From Clostridia bacterium (GTDB taxonomy: Bacteria > Bacillota > Clostridia > UBA1381 > UBA9506), in contig JAFWAT010000009.1 in the NCBI GenBank assembly GCA_017507525.1, positions 1 through 37,432 on the forward strand: 37,432 nucleotides of DNA. Direction: 5' to 3'. The notes under the pieces are model-generated. The model ran no database searches. It was not told the origin of the DNA and saw only the letters and a program-made list of their open reading frames with translations. Made by a program: the position numbers and the translations under genes. Numbering within the stretch: position 1 is the first letter of the stretch; every line of letters begins with the position of its first letter. Of the stretch, positions 24,916 through 33,280 are shown one piece after another.

Positions 24916-25662
24916 TTATATATATTTTTTCAGGGTAATTTTCATTCTTCCCTTGCGGGTTTCGCCGCCAAGTTCTAAAATCTCAGCACGACCAAAACCG
25001 CGCACGCTTAAAACATCACCCACAGAAAGTGTGGTGGCACCTTTTTTGCACAGGGTATGATTTAAAGAAACAAGCTCGCGTTTCAGCATTTCATCTGCTC
25101 CGCTTCGGGAAACACCGGTTAAAAGACCTAACACGCAATCAAGCCGGAGAGACGCGACTGTTCCGATAGCCGGCTCCCATGCCCTTGGCAAAAGCTGCAA
25201 ACTGTCCATCGGTGCATCTGACAATTTGACGCCGGCACGCCCTGCTTTTGTTAAGTTCAGCTTTATATAGTCAGCAATCGAATCACACGCAAATAAAACG
25301 GCACTGTCTTTCTCCAAGGCGACATCGCCGATTAAATTTCGCTCTAGTCCCAGACCCATAACAGAACCTAAAACCGTTCTGTGCCCCAAGGGCTCCCGGC
25401 TTACGATTCTGAGTGCCACAATGGGAAATGCCGCTACATCCGGCTCTTGATAATCCGGAAAAAAGCCAAGCATCTGCCGTTCACTGTCATCATAGCCGCC
25501 CCAAAGCATAAAAGGCTGCTTTGGGTGCCCTTGCGTTTTAAACAAAGCAATCTCCTTTGGGTCTAAAAAACGGCTGAAACACGGCTTTTTGCCGTGTTCC
25601 GCCCCACGCTCCAAGTCATGAATGTGCGCAAGGAGCATCTTTTCGTCAACATTAGTACGCAA
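24916..25662 (-). CDS. ylmH: YlmH/RqcP2-type S4 RNA-binding protein
   Basis: 248 residues with a C-terminal S4 domain (about 180-240, LDCVLGLLTGVSRSGADEML, SVGDVLSVRGFGRAEI) and the YlmH N-terminal domain (FLDPKEIALF, MLGFFPDY, GHRTVLGSVMGLGLERNLIGDV). YlmH homologues act in ribosome-associated quality control alongside or in place of RqcP; that is family knowledge. The start is taken as TTG 25662, with AAAGGG 8 nt upstream. It overlaps the sepF stop by 11 nt, so the two are coupled. A later ATG at 25638 is possible. Confidence 0.9.
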   Translation of the reverse strand: MRTNVDEKMLLAHIHDLERGAEHGKKPCFSRFLDPKEIALFKTQGHPKQPFMLWGGYDDSERQMLGFFPDYQEPDVAAFPIVALRIVSREPLGHRTVLGSVMGLGLERNLIGDVALEKDSAVLFACDSIADYIKLNLTKAGRAGVKLSDAPMDSLQLLPRAWEPAIGTVASLRLDCVLGLLTGVSRSGADEMLKRELVSLNHTLCKKGATTLSVGDVLSVRGFGRAEILELGGETRKGRMKITLKKYI

Positions 25663-26080
25663 TGGGAAAGCCCTTTGTCAGTTCGTCTTTAAAGTCACCC
25701 ATAATGCCAACGTTGTAAGGTGCAATCAAGAAAATGCCGTTGGCAACCTTTTGAATGTTACCATCAACACCGTAAACTGCACCGGAAAGGAAATCTACAA
25801 CGCGGCGGGATACTTCCTTATCCAGCTTTTCTAAGTTGATTACAACAGGTTTTTTTGCCTTTAAATGGTCCGCAATGTCTCTTGCGTCTTCAAACGTTGT
25901 CAATTGCATCACAACCACCTTAAGCTGTGTTGAAGCATGAATGTTTACAACCTTACCCCGTTTGCCGGCAGGAATGGTAGGTTCTTCCTGTTCAACCTGG
26001 GGGGCGGTTAAAAATTCTTCTTCCTCATCAACCTCATCTGCAATGCCAATCCATTTCAGCATTTTGTCCATGGCGCTCAT
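25652..26080 (-). CDS. sepF: Cell division protein SepF
   Basis: Bundles FtsZ filaments and anchors them to the membrane. 142 residues. The N-terminal amphipathic helix MSAMDKMLKWIGI is followed by an acidic linker (about 15-45) and the compact SepF domain (about 50-135), with VVVMQLTTFEDARDIADHLK, KKPVVINLEKLDKEVSRRVVDFLSG and VANGIFLIAP. GGAGG lies upstream of the ATG. Neighbours yggS and ylmH reproduce the ylm cluster seen in Firmicutes. Confidence 0.96.
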   Translation of the reverse strand: MSAMDKMLKWIGIADEVDEEEEFLTAPQVEQEEPTIPAGKRGKVVNIHASTQLKVVVMQLTTFEDARDIADHLKAKKPVVINLEKLDKEVSRRVVDFLSGAVYGVDGNIQKVANGIFLIAPYNVGIMGDFKDELTKGFPIAY

Positions 26081-26126
26081 ACTGTTTCCTCCTCATATTT
26101 TCTCTGTATAATTTAATCTTAATTGA

Positions 26127-26804
26127 TTACTTAAATAATGCGCTGCCGATTCTGACCAAGTTTGCCCCTTCAGAAATTGCAGCTTCAAAATCACCGCTCA
26201 TGCCCATAGATAAATAATCCATGGAAATGTTCGGATACTGCCAGTTGCTGATTTTTTCAGACAGCTTCCTAAGACCGGCAAACACCTGCTTTGTCTCAGA
26301 GTCATCCGCCAAAAGCGGAGCCATGGTCATAAGGCCGCGAACAGAAATCCCTTGAAGCTTTGAAAGCGCCTCAAAGATTCTCTCGGCTTCCTCTTCTGCC
26401 GCTCCGGATTTGCTTGTCTCACCGGAAATGTTAAACTGGAACAAGATATCCTGACTAAGGCCCAGCGCTAAGGCTTTTTTGTTAATTTCTTCTGCCAGAT
26501 GCAAAGAATCAACCGAGTGAATCAACTGCACCTTGCCTATAATATATTTCACCTTGTTTGTTTGCAAATGACCAATTATATGCCAGCGAGGCTCATCACC
26601 TAAAGCCTCATATTTATCTAAAAAAGACTGTACGCGGTTTTCTCCTAAATCCAAAACGCCTGCCTGCATAACCTGCCGAGCCGCTTCGCTATCCACGGTT
26701 TTGGTAACTGCAATTAAAGTAATCTCATCAGGGTTTCTGCCCGCTTTTTCTGCCGCACAGCGGATTTTCTCCTGAACGGTTTCTATGTTAGATGCAATAT
26801 TCAT
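26127..26804 (-). CDS. yggS: YggS/PLPBP family pyridoxal phosphate-binding protein
   Basis: A PLP homeostasis protein of the COG0325 family (YlmE in Bacillus). 225 residues. A single-domain alanine-racemase-like barrel with the PLP lysine K35 in LIAVTKTV. LGENRVQSFLDK, WHIIGHLQTNKVKYI, SVDSL, RGLMTMAP and the phosphate-binding MDYLSMGMSGDFEAAI and VRIGSALF follow. It overlaps the upstream HlyD-like gene by 4 nt (ATGA) and precedes sepF by 46 nt. Confidence 0.95.
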   Translation of the reverse strand: MNIASNIETVQEKIRCAAEKAGRNPDEITLIAVTKTVDSEAARQVMQAGVLDLGENRVQSFLDKYEALGDEPRWHIIGHLQTNKVKYIIGKVQLIHSVDSLHLAEEINKKALALGLSQDILFQFNISGETSKSGAAEEEAERIFEALSKLQGISVRGLMTMAPLLADDSETKQVFAGLRKLSEKISNWQYPNISMDYLSMGMSGDFEAAISEGANLVRIGSALFK

Positions 26805-28006
26805 CGAAGCAGTTTTCCCTCCTCATAACTGCTGGCACGCACAATTACCTCATCATATAACCGCAAAGGGTTATTGGTGTCTGCCGAGTCAACAATGGCA
26901 ATATCCTGCGTGTTATATAAAATCGTTACCGGAATAAACTTCATCATTTCGTCACGACGGACATACACGCCGGTAACACCATCTTTTGTACGTAAGCTTT
27001 TGACGCTGAGGCGGTAGCCTGCATAACGTTTTTTGATAAATTCAAGATTCACAAAACGGCGTTTCAGTAAAGACTCTATGTGTCTGGTCGACTCTAAAAT
27101 CACCGTTTGCATACCTTCTTGCTCATCTGAAACAAAAAAGACTGTACCGGAAACCAAATCGCCGGATAAATCATAAAACCTGAGATTTGTTTTGTCACCT
27201 GCGCGCAAAGAGCCCACTCTGTCTGCCGGTAAATTCAGCACTATAAAATAACGAAAGTTTTTAATGATTTTACAGGCTGCTGCGTCCTTCTTTTCTTCCT
27301 GTCCCCGGTCCTGTGCTAAAAGTTCATCAACTGCTGACGGGGTTAGAGCCGTCATATTGTCAGGCGTAATTAACTCTTCATAGCCGTCAACCGTTGAGGT
27401 AAATTCACCGGCAACGGGAGCAACCATCCAATGGTGTGCCGCACCGATTTGATTTTCAAGCTCTGCCTTTTGTGCCCGAAGTTCTTCCAGCGTACCGCCG
27501 GAGGTGCCGCCGCCTGCTATCTGCGCTTTTTTTTCACAAAGTGCCTCAATAATAAATTGCTGTTCGCTGACAGCCCCCATGTCTCCTGACTGGCTGCTTT
27601 CAATGACAGCTGCTGTTTGTTCGGCAATTTTTTGCTCCAACCGGGAAACATCACCGGTAAAGCTTAAAAGATTTGCCTGATTCGCTTCAAGCTGTGCAAT
27701 CTTTTTCTTCACCTGTTCTAAGCGACTGCGAAGCTCTGTATCAACATCACCGGAATAAAGCGCCGCAACTTCTTGCCCCAGGGATACCCGCTCACCCTCT
27801 TGTGCAAGCGGTTCAAACACGCCCTCAGCTGTTGGCTTTAGGACGGTTTCATACTTCACAACAATCCCTTTGGTGCTGACCATGTCCTCCATGTTGCCCT
27901 GACGCAGCGTTTCAACCTGAACATGGGTCCCGACTGCGGAGCGAATCACATAAATCAGAACCAAAACAACGAAAATCGGTATTAAGATGTTAATCTTGTT
28001 CTTCAT
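26801..28006 (-). CDS. HlyD-like membrane protein at the head of the division operon
   Basis: 401 residues with one N-terminal membrane helix (about 6-23, INILIPIFVVLVLIYVIR) and a large extracellular part. It shows a lipoyl/barrel-sandwich half (about 35-85, VSTKGIVVKYETVLKPTAEGVFEPLAQEGERVSLGQEVAALYSGD), a coiled coil (about 90-190), the second barrel half (MVAPVAGEFTSTVDGYEELI), and beta-barrel domains. This is the membrane-fusion-protein plan, but no ABC or RND partner lies nearby. Membership of the division cluster suggests an envelope role at the septum. The 4-nt overlap with yggS supports co-transcription. Function unknown. Confidence 0.83.
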   Translation of the reverse strand: MKNKINILIPIFVVLVLIYVIRSAVGTHVQVETLRQGNMEDMVSTKGIVVKYETVLKPTAEGVFEPLAQEGERVSLGQEVAALYSGDVDTELRSRLEQVKKKIAQLEANQANLLSFTGDVSRLEQKIAEQTAAVIESSQSGDMGAVSEQQFIIEALCEKKAQIAGGGTSGGTLEELRAQKAELENQIGAAHHWMVAPVAGEFTSTVDGYEELITPDNMTALTPSAVDELLAQDRGQEEKKDAAACKIIKNFRYFIVLNLPADRVGSLRAGDKTNLRFYDLSGDLVSGTVFFVSDEQEGMQTVILESTRHIESLLKRRFVNLEFIKKRYAGYRLSVKSLRTKDGVTGVYVRRDEMMKFIPVTILYNTQDIAIVDSADTNNPLRLYDEVIVRASSYEEGKLLR

Positions 28007-28091
28007 AAATTTTTCTGCTCCGTTTTCTTGCCCGTAATGCAGTGGTGGAAGTGAGCGTGCAAAAAAATATACACCAACCCACTATAAGGCT

Positions 28092-28120
28092 ATTGTACCA
28101 CAAAATTCTCTTTTATGCAA
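28092..28120 (-). promoter_or_regulatory. Promoter of the HlyD-yggS-sepF-ylmH-divIVA-ileS-lspA-rluD operon
   Basis: On the minus strand TTGCAT (28120-28115), a 17 bp spacer ending TGG (extended -10 form) and TACAAT (28097-28092). The sequence around the -10 and start site is shared with the secA promoter (see findings). Confidence 0.78.
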
Positions 28121-28166
28121 CGATATATGCAAAAAAGATAGAATTTTTTTAGATATTTTTTTAATT

Positions 28167-28198
28167 AAAAAAGAGGCTGTAGAAAAATCTACAACCTC
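28167..28198 (-). terminator. Terminator of the flavodiiron-trmO unit
   Basis: On the minus strand GAGGTTGTAGA and TCTACAGCCTC pair over 11 bp (one G-T), followed by TTTTTT. The stem overlaps the trmO stop codon and lies upstream of the HlyD promoter. Confidence 0.9.
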
Positions 28199-28866
28199 AG
28201 AATCTCTGTTACTGTTAGATTCCCGTTTGCCACCCGAAAGCTGATGGCATATTGGCCGAAATCCATCTTGTAAATTCTGTTTTCATCGTCCTGATACGCC
28301 GGCCTGGGGTCCTGCTCCAAAAGGTTGAATAAAACCTCCCTGTCCTGCGGCTCTATGCATTGCAAAAGTTCGGGCGGGCAGATAACCTGCAACTTGTAAT
28401 TTACAAATTCCTCAGCAAAACCGGATATCGCCTCCGGATGACTGTCGCTATAAGTAACATAAGGCTTAATATCAAAAATTGGTGTGCCGTTTAACAGGTC
28501 AGCGCCTGCCACCATTAATACGCAGCCAAACTCTTTGGTTTTTTTCACGCCCAAAAGCCGCACAGAGGAAAGCCCCAGACTGTTAGGTCTGTAGGGCGAA
28601 CGAGTGGCAAACACACCCATTCGTTTATTGCCACCAAGCCGTGGGGGACGAACCGTTGGACGCCAAGGCGCATCCGCACATTCTGAAAACTGCCAGATGA
28701 GCCACAAATGGGTATATCCTTCTATGCCGCAAAGAGCCTCCGGTTGCCGGAAAGCTTCTTCAAACACAATGGCAGACTCCACCGCCGGCACCAATCCGCT
28801 TTGGCGTGGAATGCCGAATTTATCATGAAAACCATTATAGATTGTGGCAATTTTCTGCAGCTTCAT
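28189..28866 (-). CDS. trmO: tRNA (t6A37) N6-methyltransferase TrmO
   Basis: A SAM-dependent enzyme of the YaeB/TsaA family that methylates t6A at position 37 of certain tRNAs. 225 residues from MKLQKIATIYNGFHDKFGIP. Family blocks are HLWLIWQFSEC, VRPPRLGGNKRMGVFATRSPYRPNSLGLSSV and GADLLNGTPIFDIKPYVTYSD, followed by the C-terminal domain. An in-frame extension to 28932 would overlap the flavodiiron gene and is rejected. The start at 28866 lies 13 nt after that gene's stop, with a weak GGCGGTGA site, so translation may depend on coupling. Confidence 0.93.
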   Translation of the reverse strand: MKLQKIATIYNGFHDKFGIPRQSGLVPAVESAIVFEEAFRQPEALCGIEGYTHLWLIWQFSECADAPWRPTVRPPRLGGNKRMGVFATRSPYRPNSLGLSSVRLLGVKKTKEFGCVLMVAGADLLNGTPIFDIKPYVTYSDSHPEAISGFAEEFVNYKLQVICPPELLQCIEPQDREVLFNLLEQDPRPAYQDDENRIYKMDFGQYAISFRVANGNLTVTEILRL

Positions 28867-28879
28867 ATCGTCACCGCCA

Positions 28880-30670
28880 TTACACGATGGGTTCAAAGTC
28901 TGCTGTGCCGTGCTTACACAAGGGGCAAACATAGCCTTCCGGCAAAGAATCGCCCTCTAAAACAAAACCGCAGACCTTGCAGACATAACCTTTTTTGCCG
29001 TCCGTTTCCGGCTTGGGTTTTACGTTGTTTTGGTAGTAGGTGTAGGTCATGGTTTCCTGATTAGAAATCACTCTGGCTTCGGTAATGCTGCAAATGAACA
29101 TACCATGGGTGTCCAAATCAAGGTATTGCTCTACCTTAAGAGACATAAAGGAGTTAATATGCCGAGAGAGAAAAATCAGCCCGTTATCAGAACGCAGAGG
29201 GTCGCAGCCGGCAAACTTATCCGTTGTTCTGCCACTTTGAAAACCAAAGGTTTCAAACACCCTAAAGGGCGCACTAACAGAAAGGCAGTTCACGTTCATA
29301 ATCCCCGTCTGCCGGATTACGTGGTGGGAATAATTTTCTTTATTAATGGTAACGGCAATCCGGTTGGGCGAATTGGTGACCTGGGTAATGGTATTCACAA
29401 TCAAACCGTTATCCTTTTTGCCGTCATTGGAGGTGACAACATACAATCCGTAGCCAATGTTAAACAGGGCTGACAAATCGTTTTTGTTGGCAGTTTCGCT
29501 GTGCTGTGCAATGTAATCGCGGCAAAGCTCGTCAGCCAGACTTTCAAGCTGTGCGCTGCTTTCTTCACCCAGGGCAGAGAAAATCGTTACCTTTGTGCTT
29601 GCAAAGGTCAGGTTTTTGCATGGCTCTAAAAGCTTTTCCATAACCTTGTTGGCAAGGGGTGCCCAGGAACCGTTTTCAATTAACCCAATGGTTCTGTTTT
29701 TAAAGCCGCGTTCTACCAGGTGGTTAATAAATTCCCGCATAAAGGGGAAAATTTCTGCATTGTAAGTGGTTGTAGCAAGCACCAGTTTGCCATAACGAAA
29801 GGCATCTTCGACAGCTTCTGCCATGTCGCACCGAGCCAGGTCGTTAACCACAACCTTAGGGCAACCCTTGGCTTTTAAAAGCTCCGCCAACAGCAGGGCT
29901 GCCTTTTTGGTATTTCCGTAAACAGATGTATAGGCAATGACAACGCCCTCTGTTTCCACACCGTAAGAAGACCAGGTATTATATAAATCCAGATAGTAGC
30001 CTAAATTTTCTGTCAAAACAGGCCCGTGCAGGGGGCAAATAATGGAAATATCCAAACCTGCCGCTTTTTTCAAGAGATTTTGCACCTGTGCGCCGTATTT
30101 GCCCACAATGCCAATGTAATAGCGACGTGCTTCGCATGCCCAATCCTCTTCTACATCCAGCGCACCGAATTTACCAAATCCGTCAGCAGAAAACAGAACC
30201 TTATCCGTGCTGTCATAGGTGACAATGACTTCGGGCCAGTGCACCATGGGTGCTGTGACAAAAGTCAGGGTGTGCTTACCTAAAGACAGGGTGTCACCCT
30301 CACCGACCACAACCCGGCGGTCTTCATAATCCGTGCCGAAGAACTGCTGCATCATCTTAAAAGATTTGGCACCGGAAACAATTTTAGTCTCCGGATAGAT
30401 GCGCATGAAATTTGCAATGTTTGCCGAATGGTCCGGCTCCATGTGCTGCACAACCAAATAATCCGGAGTCCGACCGGAAAGAGCACTTTCCAGATTATCC
30501 AGCCACTGGTGGGTAAAGCGGGCATCCACCGTATCCATCACCGCAATTTTTTCATCTATAATTACATAAGAGTTATATGACATGCCATTTGGAACAACGT
30601 ACTGACCTTCAAACAAATCAACGTCATGGTCATTGACGCCAACGTATAAAATATCCTTCGTAATCTCCAT
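28880..30670 (-). CDS. Four-domain flavodiiron protein (beta-lactamase-like, flavodoxin, flavin reductase, rubredoxin)
   Basis: Reduces O2 to water and/or NO to N2O in anaerobes. 596 residues. The diiron metallo-beta-lactamase-like domain (about 1-245) has ligands H76, E78, D80 and H81 in HMEPDHS, plus MVHWPE and CPLHG. A flavodoxin domain (about 250-390) has VIAYTSVYGNTKKAA and ATTTYNAEIFPFM. A flavin-reductase-like split barrel (about 400-545) has NGLIVNTITQVTNSPNRIAVTI. A C-terminal rubredoxin (about 559-596) has CKVC (564-567) and CPLC (582-585). Having both the reductase and rubredoxin modules in one chain could let it accept electrons by more than one route. It has its own strong promoter. 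Confidence 0.95.
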   Translation of the reverse strand: MEITKDILYVGVNDHDVDLFEGQYVVPNGMSYNSYVIIDEKIAVMDTVDARFTHQWLDNLESALSGRTPDYLVVQHMEPDHSANIANFMRIYPETKIVSGAKSFKMMQQFFGTDYEDRRVVVGEGDTLSLGKHTLTFVTAPMVHWPEVIVTYDSTDKVLFSADGFGKFGALDVEEDWACEARRYYIGIVGKYGAQVQNLLKKAAGLDISIICPLHGPVLTENLGYYLDLYNTWSSYGVETEGVVIAYTSVYGNTKKAALLLAELLKAKGCPKVVVNDLARCDMAEAVEDAFRYGKLVLATTTYNAEIFPFMREFINHLVERGFKNRTIGLIENGSWAPLANKVMEKLLEPCKNLTFASTKVTIFSALGEESSAQLESLADELCRDYIAQHSETANKNDLSALFNIGYGLYVVTSNDGKKDNGLIVNTITQVTNSPNRIAVTINKENYSHHVIRQTGIMNVNCLSVSAPFRVFETFGFQSGRTTDKFAGCDPLRSDNGLIFLSRHINSFMSLKVEQYLDLDTHGMFICSITEARVISNQETMTYTYYQNNVKPKPETDGKKGYVCKVCGFVLEGDSLPEGYVCPLCKHGTADFEPIV

Positions 30671-30702
30671 GTTACTCCCTCTCTTTATTTTGTCATAAAT
30701 CT

Positions 30703-30731
30703 ATTGTAACACAAGTTAAAACCCATGTCAA
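30703..30731 (-). promoter_or_regulatory. Flavodiiron gene promoter
   Basis: On the minus strand TTGACA (30731-30726), a 17 bp spacer and TACAAT (30708-30703), about 33 nt ahead of the start codon. Confidence 0.88.
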
Positions 30732-30761
30732 TTTACTGATTATTCTTTCCGCATTAGAGCA

Positions 30762-30797
30762 AAAAATGCTCTTTGTCATGTTACAAAAAGCATTTTT
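30762..30797 (-). terminator. Terminator downstream of the SLH-glucosaminidase gene
   Basis: AAAAATGCT (30762-30770) pairs with AGCATTTTT (30789-30797) around an 18-nt loop, with T residues on the minus strand after the stem. The rest of 30671-30898 is AT-rich with no gene seen. Confidence 0.75.
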
Positions 30798-30898
30798 CTA
30801 CTCTATATACCAAGATGGAAAATGTTACGCAGTTTATGGTGTATATTCCTTTTAATAATATTAAATCATTCTCTAATTTTTAATAGAATCTTTTCCTA

Positions 30899-32062
30899 CT
30901 AGTTCCCCATCATGGGCTGTAAATACTTTGCCACCAGGCTATAGCCATATGTATGCTCCGGTGCCCACTTATTGCCCAGCTCTTCAACAGTTTTGACCGT
31001 GCCTGCCCACGCTGTCCGGCAGGCTACATGATATCTGCCATGGGGTTCTCCGACTGGTTCTAAGCCTAAATAAGCTGACATATGGTTAAAATGGGCACGC
31101 ACGCCATCATCCGGCGTTGCAAAGCTTTCATGGTCATAGGTTTCGTCACCCTTGGCTGTTGCCGTTTTGATGCCTGCCCAGTTATTCTGTTCAGGCAAAA
31201 CCCGACCGCCGTATTTTCCGTAGCCGGTTTCCTTTGCTGCCTGGGCATACAAAACCTCGGGACGGATGCCGGTGATTTCGCCGTATTTCCAATAAATATC
31301 CGCAATATCAATAAACCGCTGATGCGCACCGCGCTCTGTTGCCCATTCCTTGGCGCGCGCAAGGCTCACCTGACTTTCAGCCACAATGGGCGTGTTGGTT
31401 ACAAACGCAAGCTCCCCCTTGCCCTGACGAATCAGCATCATTCTGTAAATGAAAACAGCTGCTTCTGCACGGGTCACCGGGTCATTCGGTCTGATTTGAT
31501 TGTCACTGCCGCGCAAAACGCCGCGTTCAACAGCAATACCAACCTGTGTCCGGATATCGCTCTGCACGCTGTCGCTGTCAGTAAACATTGTTTCTAAAAT
31601 TGTTGTATTAAACAAATTGTTTTTCGCAGAAAGCCCCATGCCGTTTATAATGGTTGCCGCCACTTCCTGACGGGTAAATGCCTTTGCCGGCACAAACTGA
31701 TTCACAGGCAAAAACGGCTCTTTGGGGAAATATTCCTTTGTTGCTTCAATATAAGGAAAGGACCAACTGTCTGCCGGCACATCTACATAACTTTCTACTG
31801 CATTTTTTGACGGTTCAATTGATAAAGCCAGAGACAGCATTTTTGCAAACTGCTCCTTTGTTACCTGTTCATCCGGTGCAAAAATGCCCTCGTCAATGCC
31901 ATTAATAATTTCTTCGGAAGATAAGTACGTAATGGCTTCTTTTGCCCAGTCATGACTTTCTGTCACATCCCGGAACACAACTTCTCTAGCAAAGATGCCC
32001 GTTGTGTTCATGGAGATAAAAATGGCCAGCGTAAAAGAGAGAAATAATATTTTTTTAAACAT
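30899..32062 (-). CDS. Secreted SLH-domain protein with C-terminal glucosaminidase
   Basis: 387 residues from ATG 32062, with GAGGAGG 7 nt upstream. The N-terminal signal peptide FKKILFLSFTLAIFISMNTTGIFA is about 25 residues. Three SLH repeats follow (about 28-215): VFRDVTESHDWAKEAITYL, YVDVPADSWSFPYIEATKEY and the PNDPVTRAEAAVFIYRMM block. They should anchor the protein to pyruvylated wall polymer. The C-terminal domain (about 235-387) is mannosyl-glycoprotein endo-beta-N-acetylglucosaminidase-like (FlgJ/LytG type), with YAQAAKETGYGKYGG carrying the likely catalytic Glu, NNWAGIK and YSLVAKYL. It is likely a cell-wall hydrolase, downstream of prfB. Confidence 0.9.
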   Translation of the reverse strand: MFKKILFLSFTLAIFISMNTTGIFAREVVFRDVTESHDWAKEAITYLSSEEIINGIDEGIFAPDEQVTKEQFAKMLSLALSIEPSKNAVESYVDVPADSWSFPYIEATKEYFPKEPFLPVNQFVPAKAFTRQEVAATIINGMGLSAKNNLFNTTILETMFTDSDSVQSDIRTQVGIAVERGVLRGSDNQIRPNDPVTRAEAAVFIYRMMLIRQGKGELAFVTNTPIVAESQVSLARAKEWATERGAHQRFIDIADIYWKYGEITGIRPEVLYAQAAKETGYGKYGGRVLPEQNNWAGIKTATAKGDETYDHESFATPDDGVRAHFNHMSAYLGLEPVGEPHGRYHVACRTAWAGTVKTVEELGNKWAPEHTYGYSLVAKYLQPMMGN

Positions 32063-32087
32063 GTTTTTCCTCCTCAAACATATTCCC

Positions 32088-32116
32088 ATATATTCTTATG
32101 AGGTCTTGTCCGTCAA
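32088..32116 (-). promoter_or_regulatory. Possible promoter of the SLH-glucosaminidase gene
   Basis: On the minus strand TTGACG (32116-32111) and, after 17 bp, ATATAT (32093-32088; TATATG at 18 bp is an alternative). The -10 box is weak, so this is tentative. Readthrough from prfB is the alternative. Confidence 0.4.
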
Positions 32117-32121
32117 TATGC

Positions 32122-33244
32122 TTATTTTAAATGTAAGGTTCCCAGACTCGCCGCCTTTAAATAAGCATTGATAAACGGATCTAAATCCCCGTCCATCACG
32201 GCACCCGTATTACCGGTTTCATAAGAGGTACGGTGGTCTTTCACCATGCTGTAGGGATGGAAGACATAAGAACGAATCTGGCTGCCCCAGGCAATGTCTT
32301 TCATATCACCCTTTAGGTCTTCAATTTTTTCCTTATGCGCCCGCTCTGCCATTTCCACCAGCTTTGCCTTTAACATTTTCATGGCTGTGTCTTTATTCTG
32401 GTGCTGAGAACGCTCATTCTGGCACGCAACCACAACCCCCGTAGGAATGTGTGTAATGCGGATGGCCGAGTCCGTTTTATTAACGTGCTGACCCCCGGCA
32501 CCACCTGCACGGAAGGTGTCAATCTTTAAATCCTCAGGGTTAATGTTTACCTCAATATCATCGCTGATTTCCGGCATAACATCCACCGAAACAAAGGAGG
32601 TATGCCGTCTGCCGGAAGCATCAAAGGGAGAAATGCGAACCAGGCGATGTACCCCTTTTTCGGCTTTAGCATAGCCATAAGCGTTTTCACCCGTAATCTG
32701 AATGGTAACGCTTTTAACACCGGCTTCATCACCGGCTAAATAGTCTAAGGTTTCCACTACAAAACCACGGCGTTCAGCCCAATGCTGATACATACGCAGA
32801 AGCATCTCCGCCCAATCCTGAGCCTCGGTGCCGCCGGCGCCGGGATGCAAGGATAAAATTGCATTATTGGCGTCATACTTGCCGGAAAGAAGGGTGTCAA
32901 GACGCAAGCTTTCCAAATCTTCTGACAGGGCTTTATAGCTTTCAGAGAGTTCATCTAATAAGCTGTCATCGTTTTCCTCAATAGCAAGCTCACAAAGGGT
33001 TAATGCATCTTCCCAGGCGCTATACAAATCGTTATAACGCCCAACCTTTGCTTTTAATTGCTTGAGCTTTTGGAGCACCTTTTGAGAAGCCTCCATGTCA
33101 TTCCAAAAGTCCGCATCAGAGGACTGTGCCTCCATCGCTTCTATTTCCTGCTCTGTCTTGGGGACTTCAAAGTGAATCCCTCAATTCTAAAATAACATCC
33201 TTCATGGCATGAAGGTCAAGACGATACTGATCGTACTCTATCAT
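32122..33244 (-). CDS. prfB: Peptide chain release factor 2, with programmed +1 frameshift
   Basis: Releases peptides at UGA and UAA. Frame one starts at ATG 33244 (AAAGGA upstream), encodes 25 residues ending LRDSL and meets TGA at 33169-33167. Skipping one T continues in the +1 frame as EVPKTEQEIEAMEAQSS and on to the end, giving 373 residues. The codon-recognition tripeptide SPF is in VRISPFDASGRRHTSF, and the catalytic GGQ is in AGGAGGQHVNKTDSAIR. Low RF2 raises frameshifting, an autoregulation known for most bacterial prfB genes. It lies 36 nt behind secA, a common Firmicute order. Confidence 0.96.
33167..33181 (-). other. prfB programmed frameshift site
   Basis: AGGGATTCACTTTGA: the SD-like AGGGA lies upstream of the slippery CTT-TGA, with TGA as the in-frame stop. 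It corresponds to the canonical AGGGGGTATCTTTGA site but has a weaker internal Shine-Dalgarno. Confidence 0.93.
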
Positions 33245-33280
33245 ATTTTCAGTCCTTTCATAAAAACATGTAACGTTTAT

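Noticed and set aside
31082-31597. 171-codon plus-strand ORF inside the SLH-glucosaminidase gene
   Set aside because: Antisense shadow; SLH and glucosaminidase motifs on the minus strand are unambiguous.
32122-33135. prfB as a plain ORF starting at 33135
   Set aside because: The true start is 33244 with a programmed frameshift; the shorter form lacks the N-terminal helical domain.
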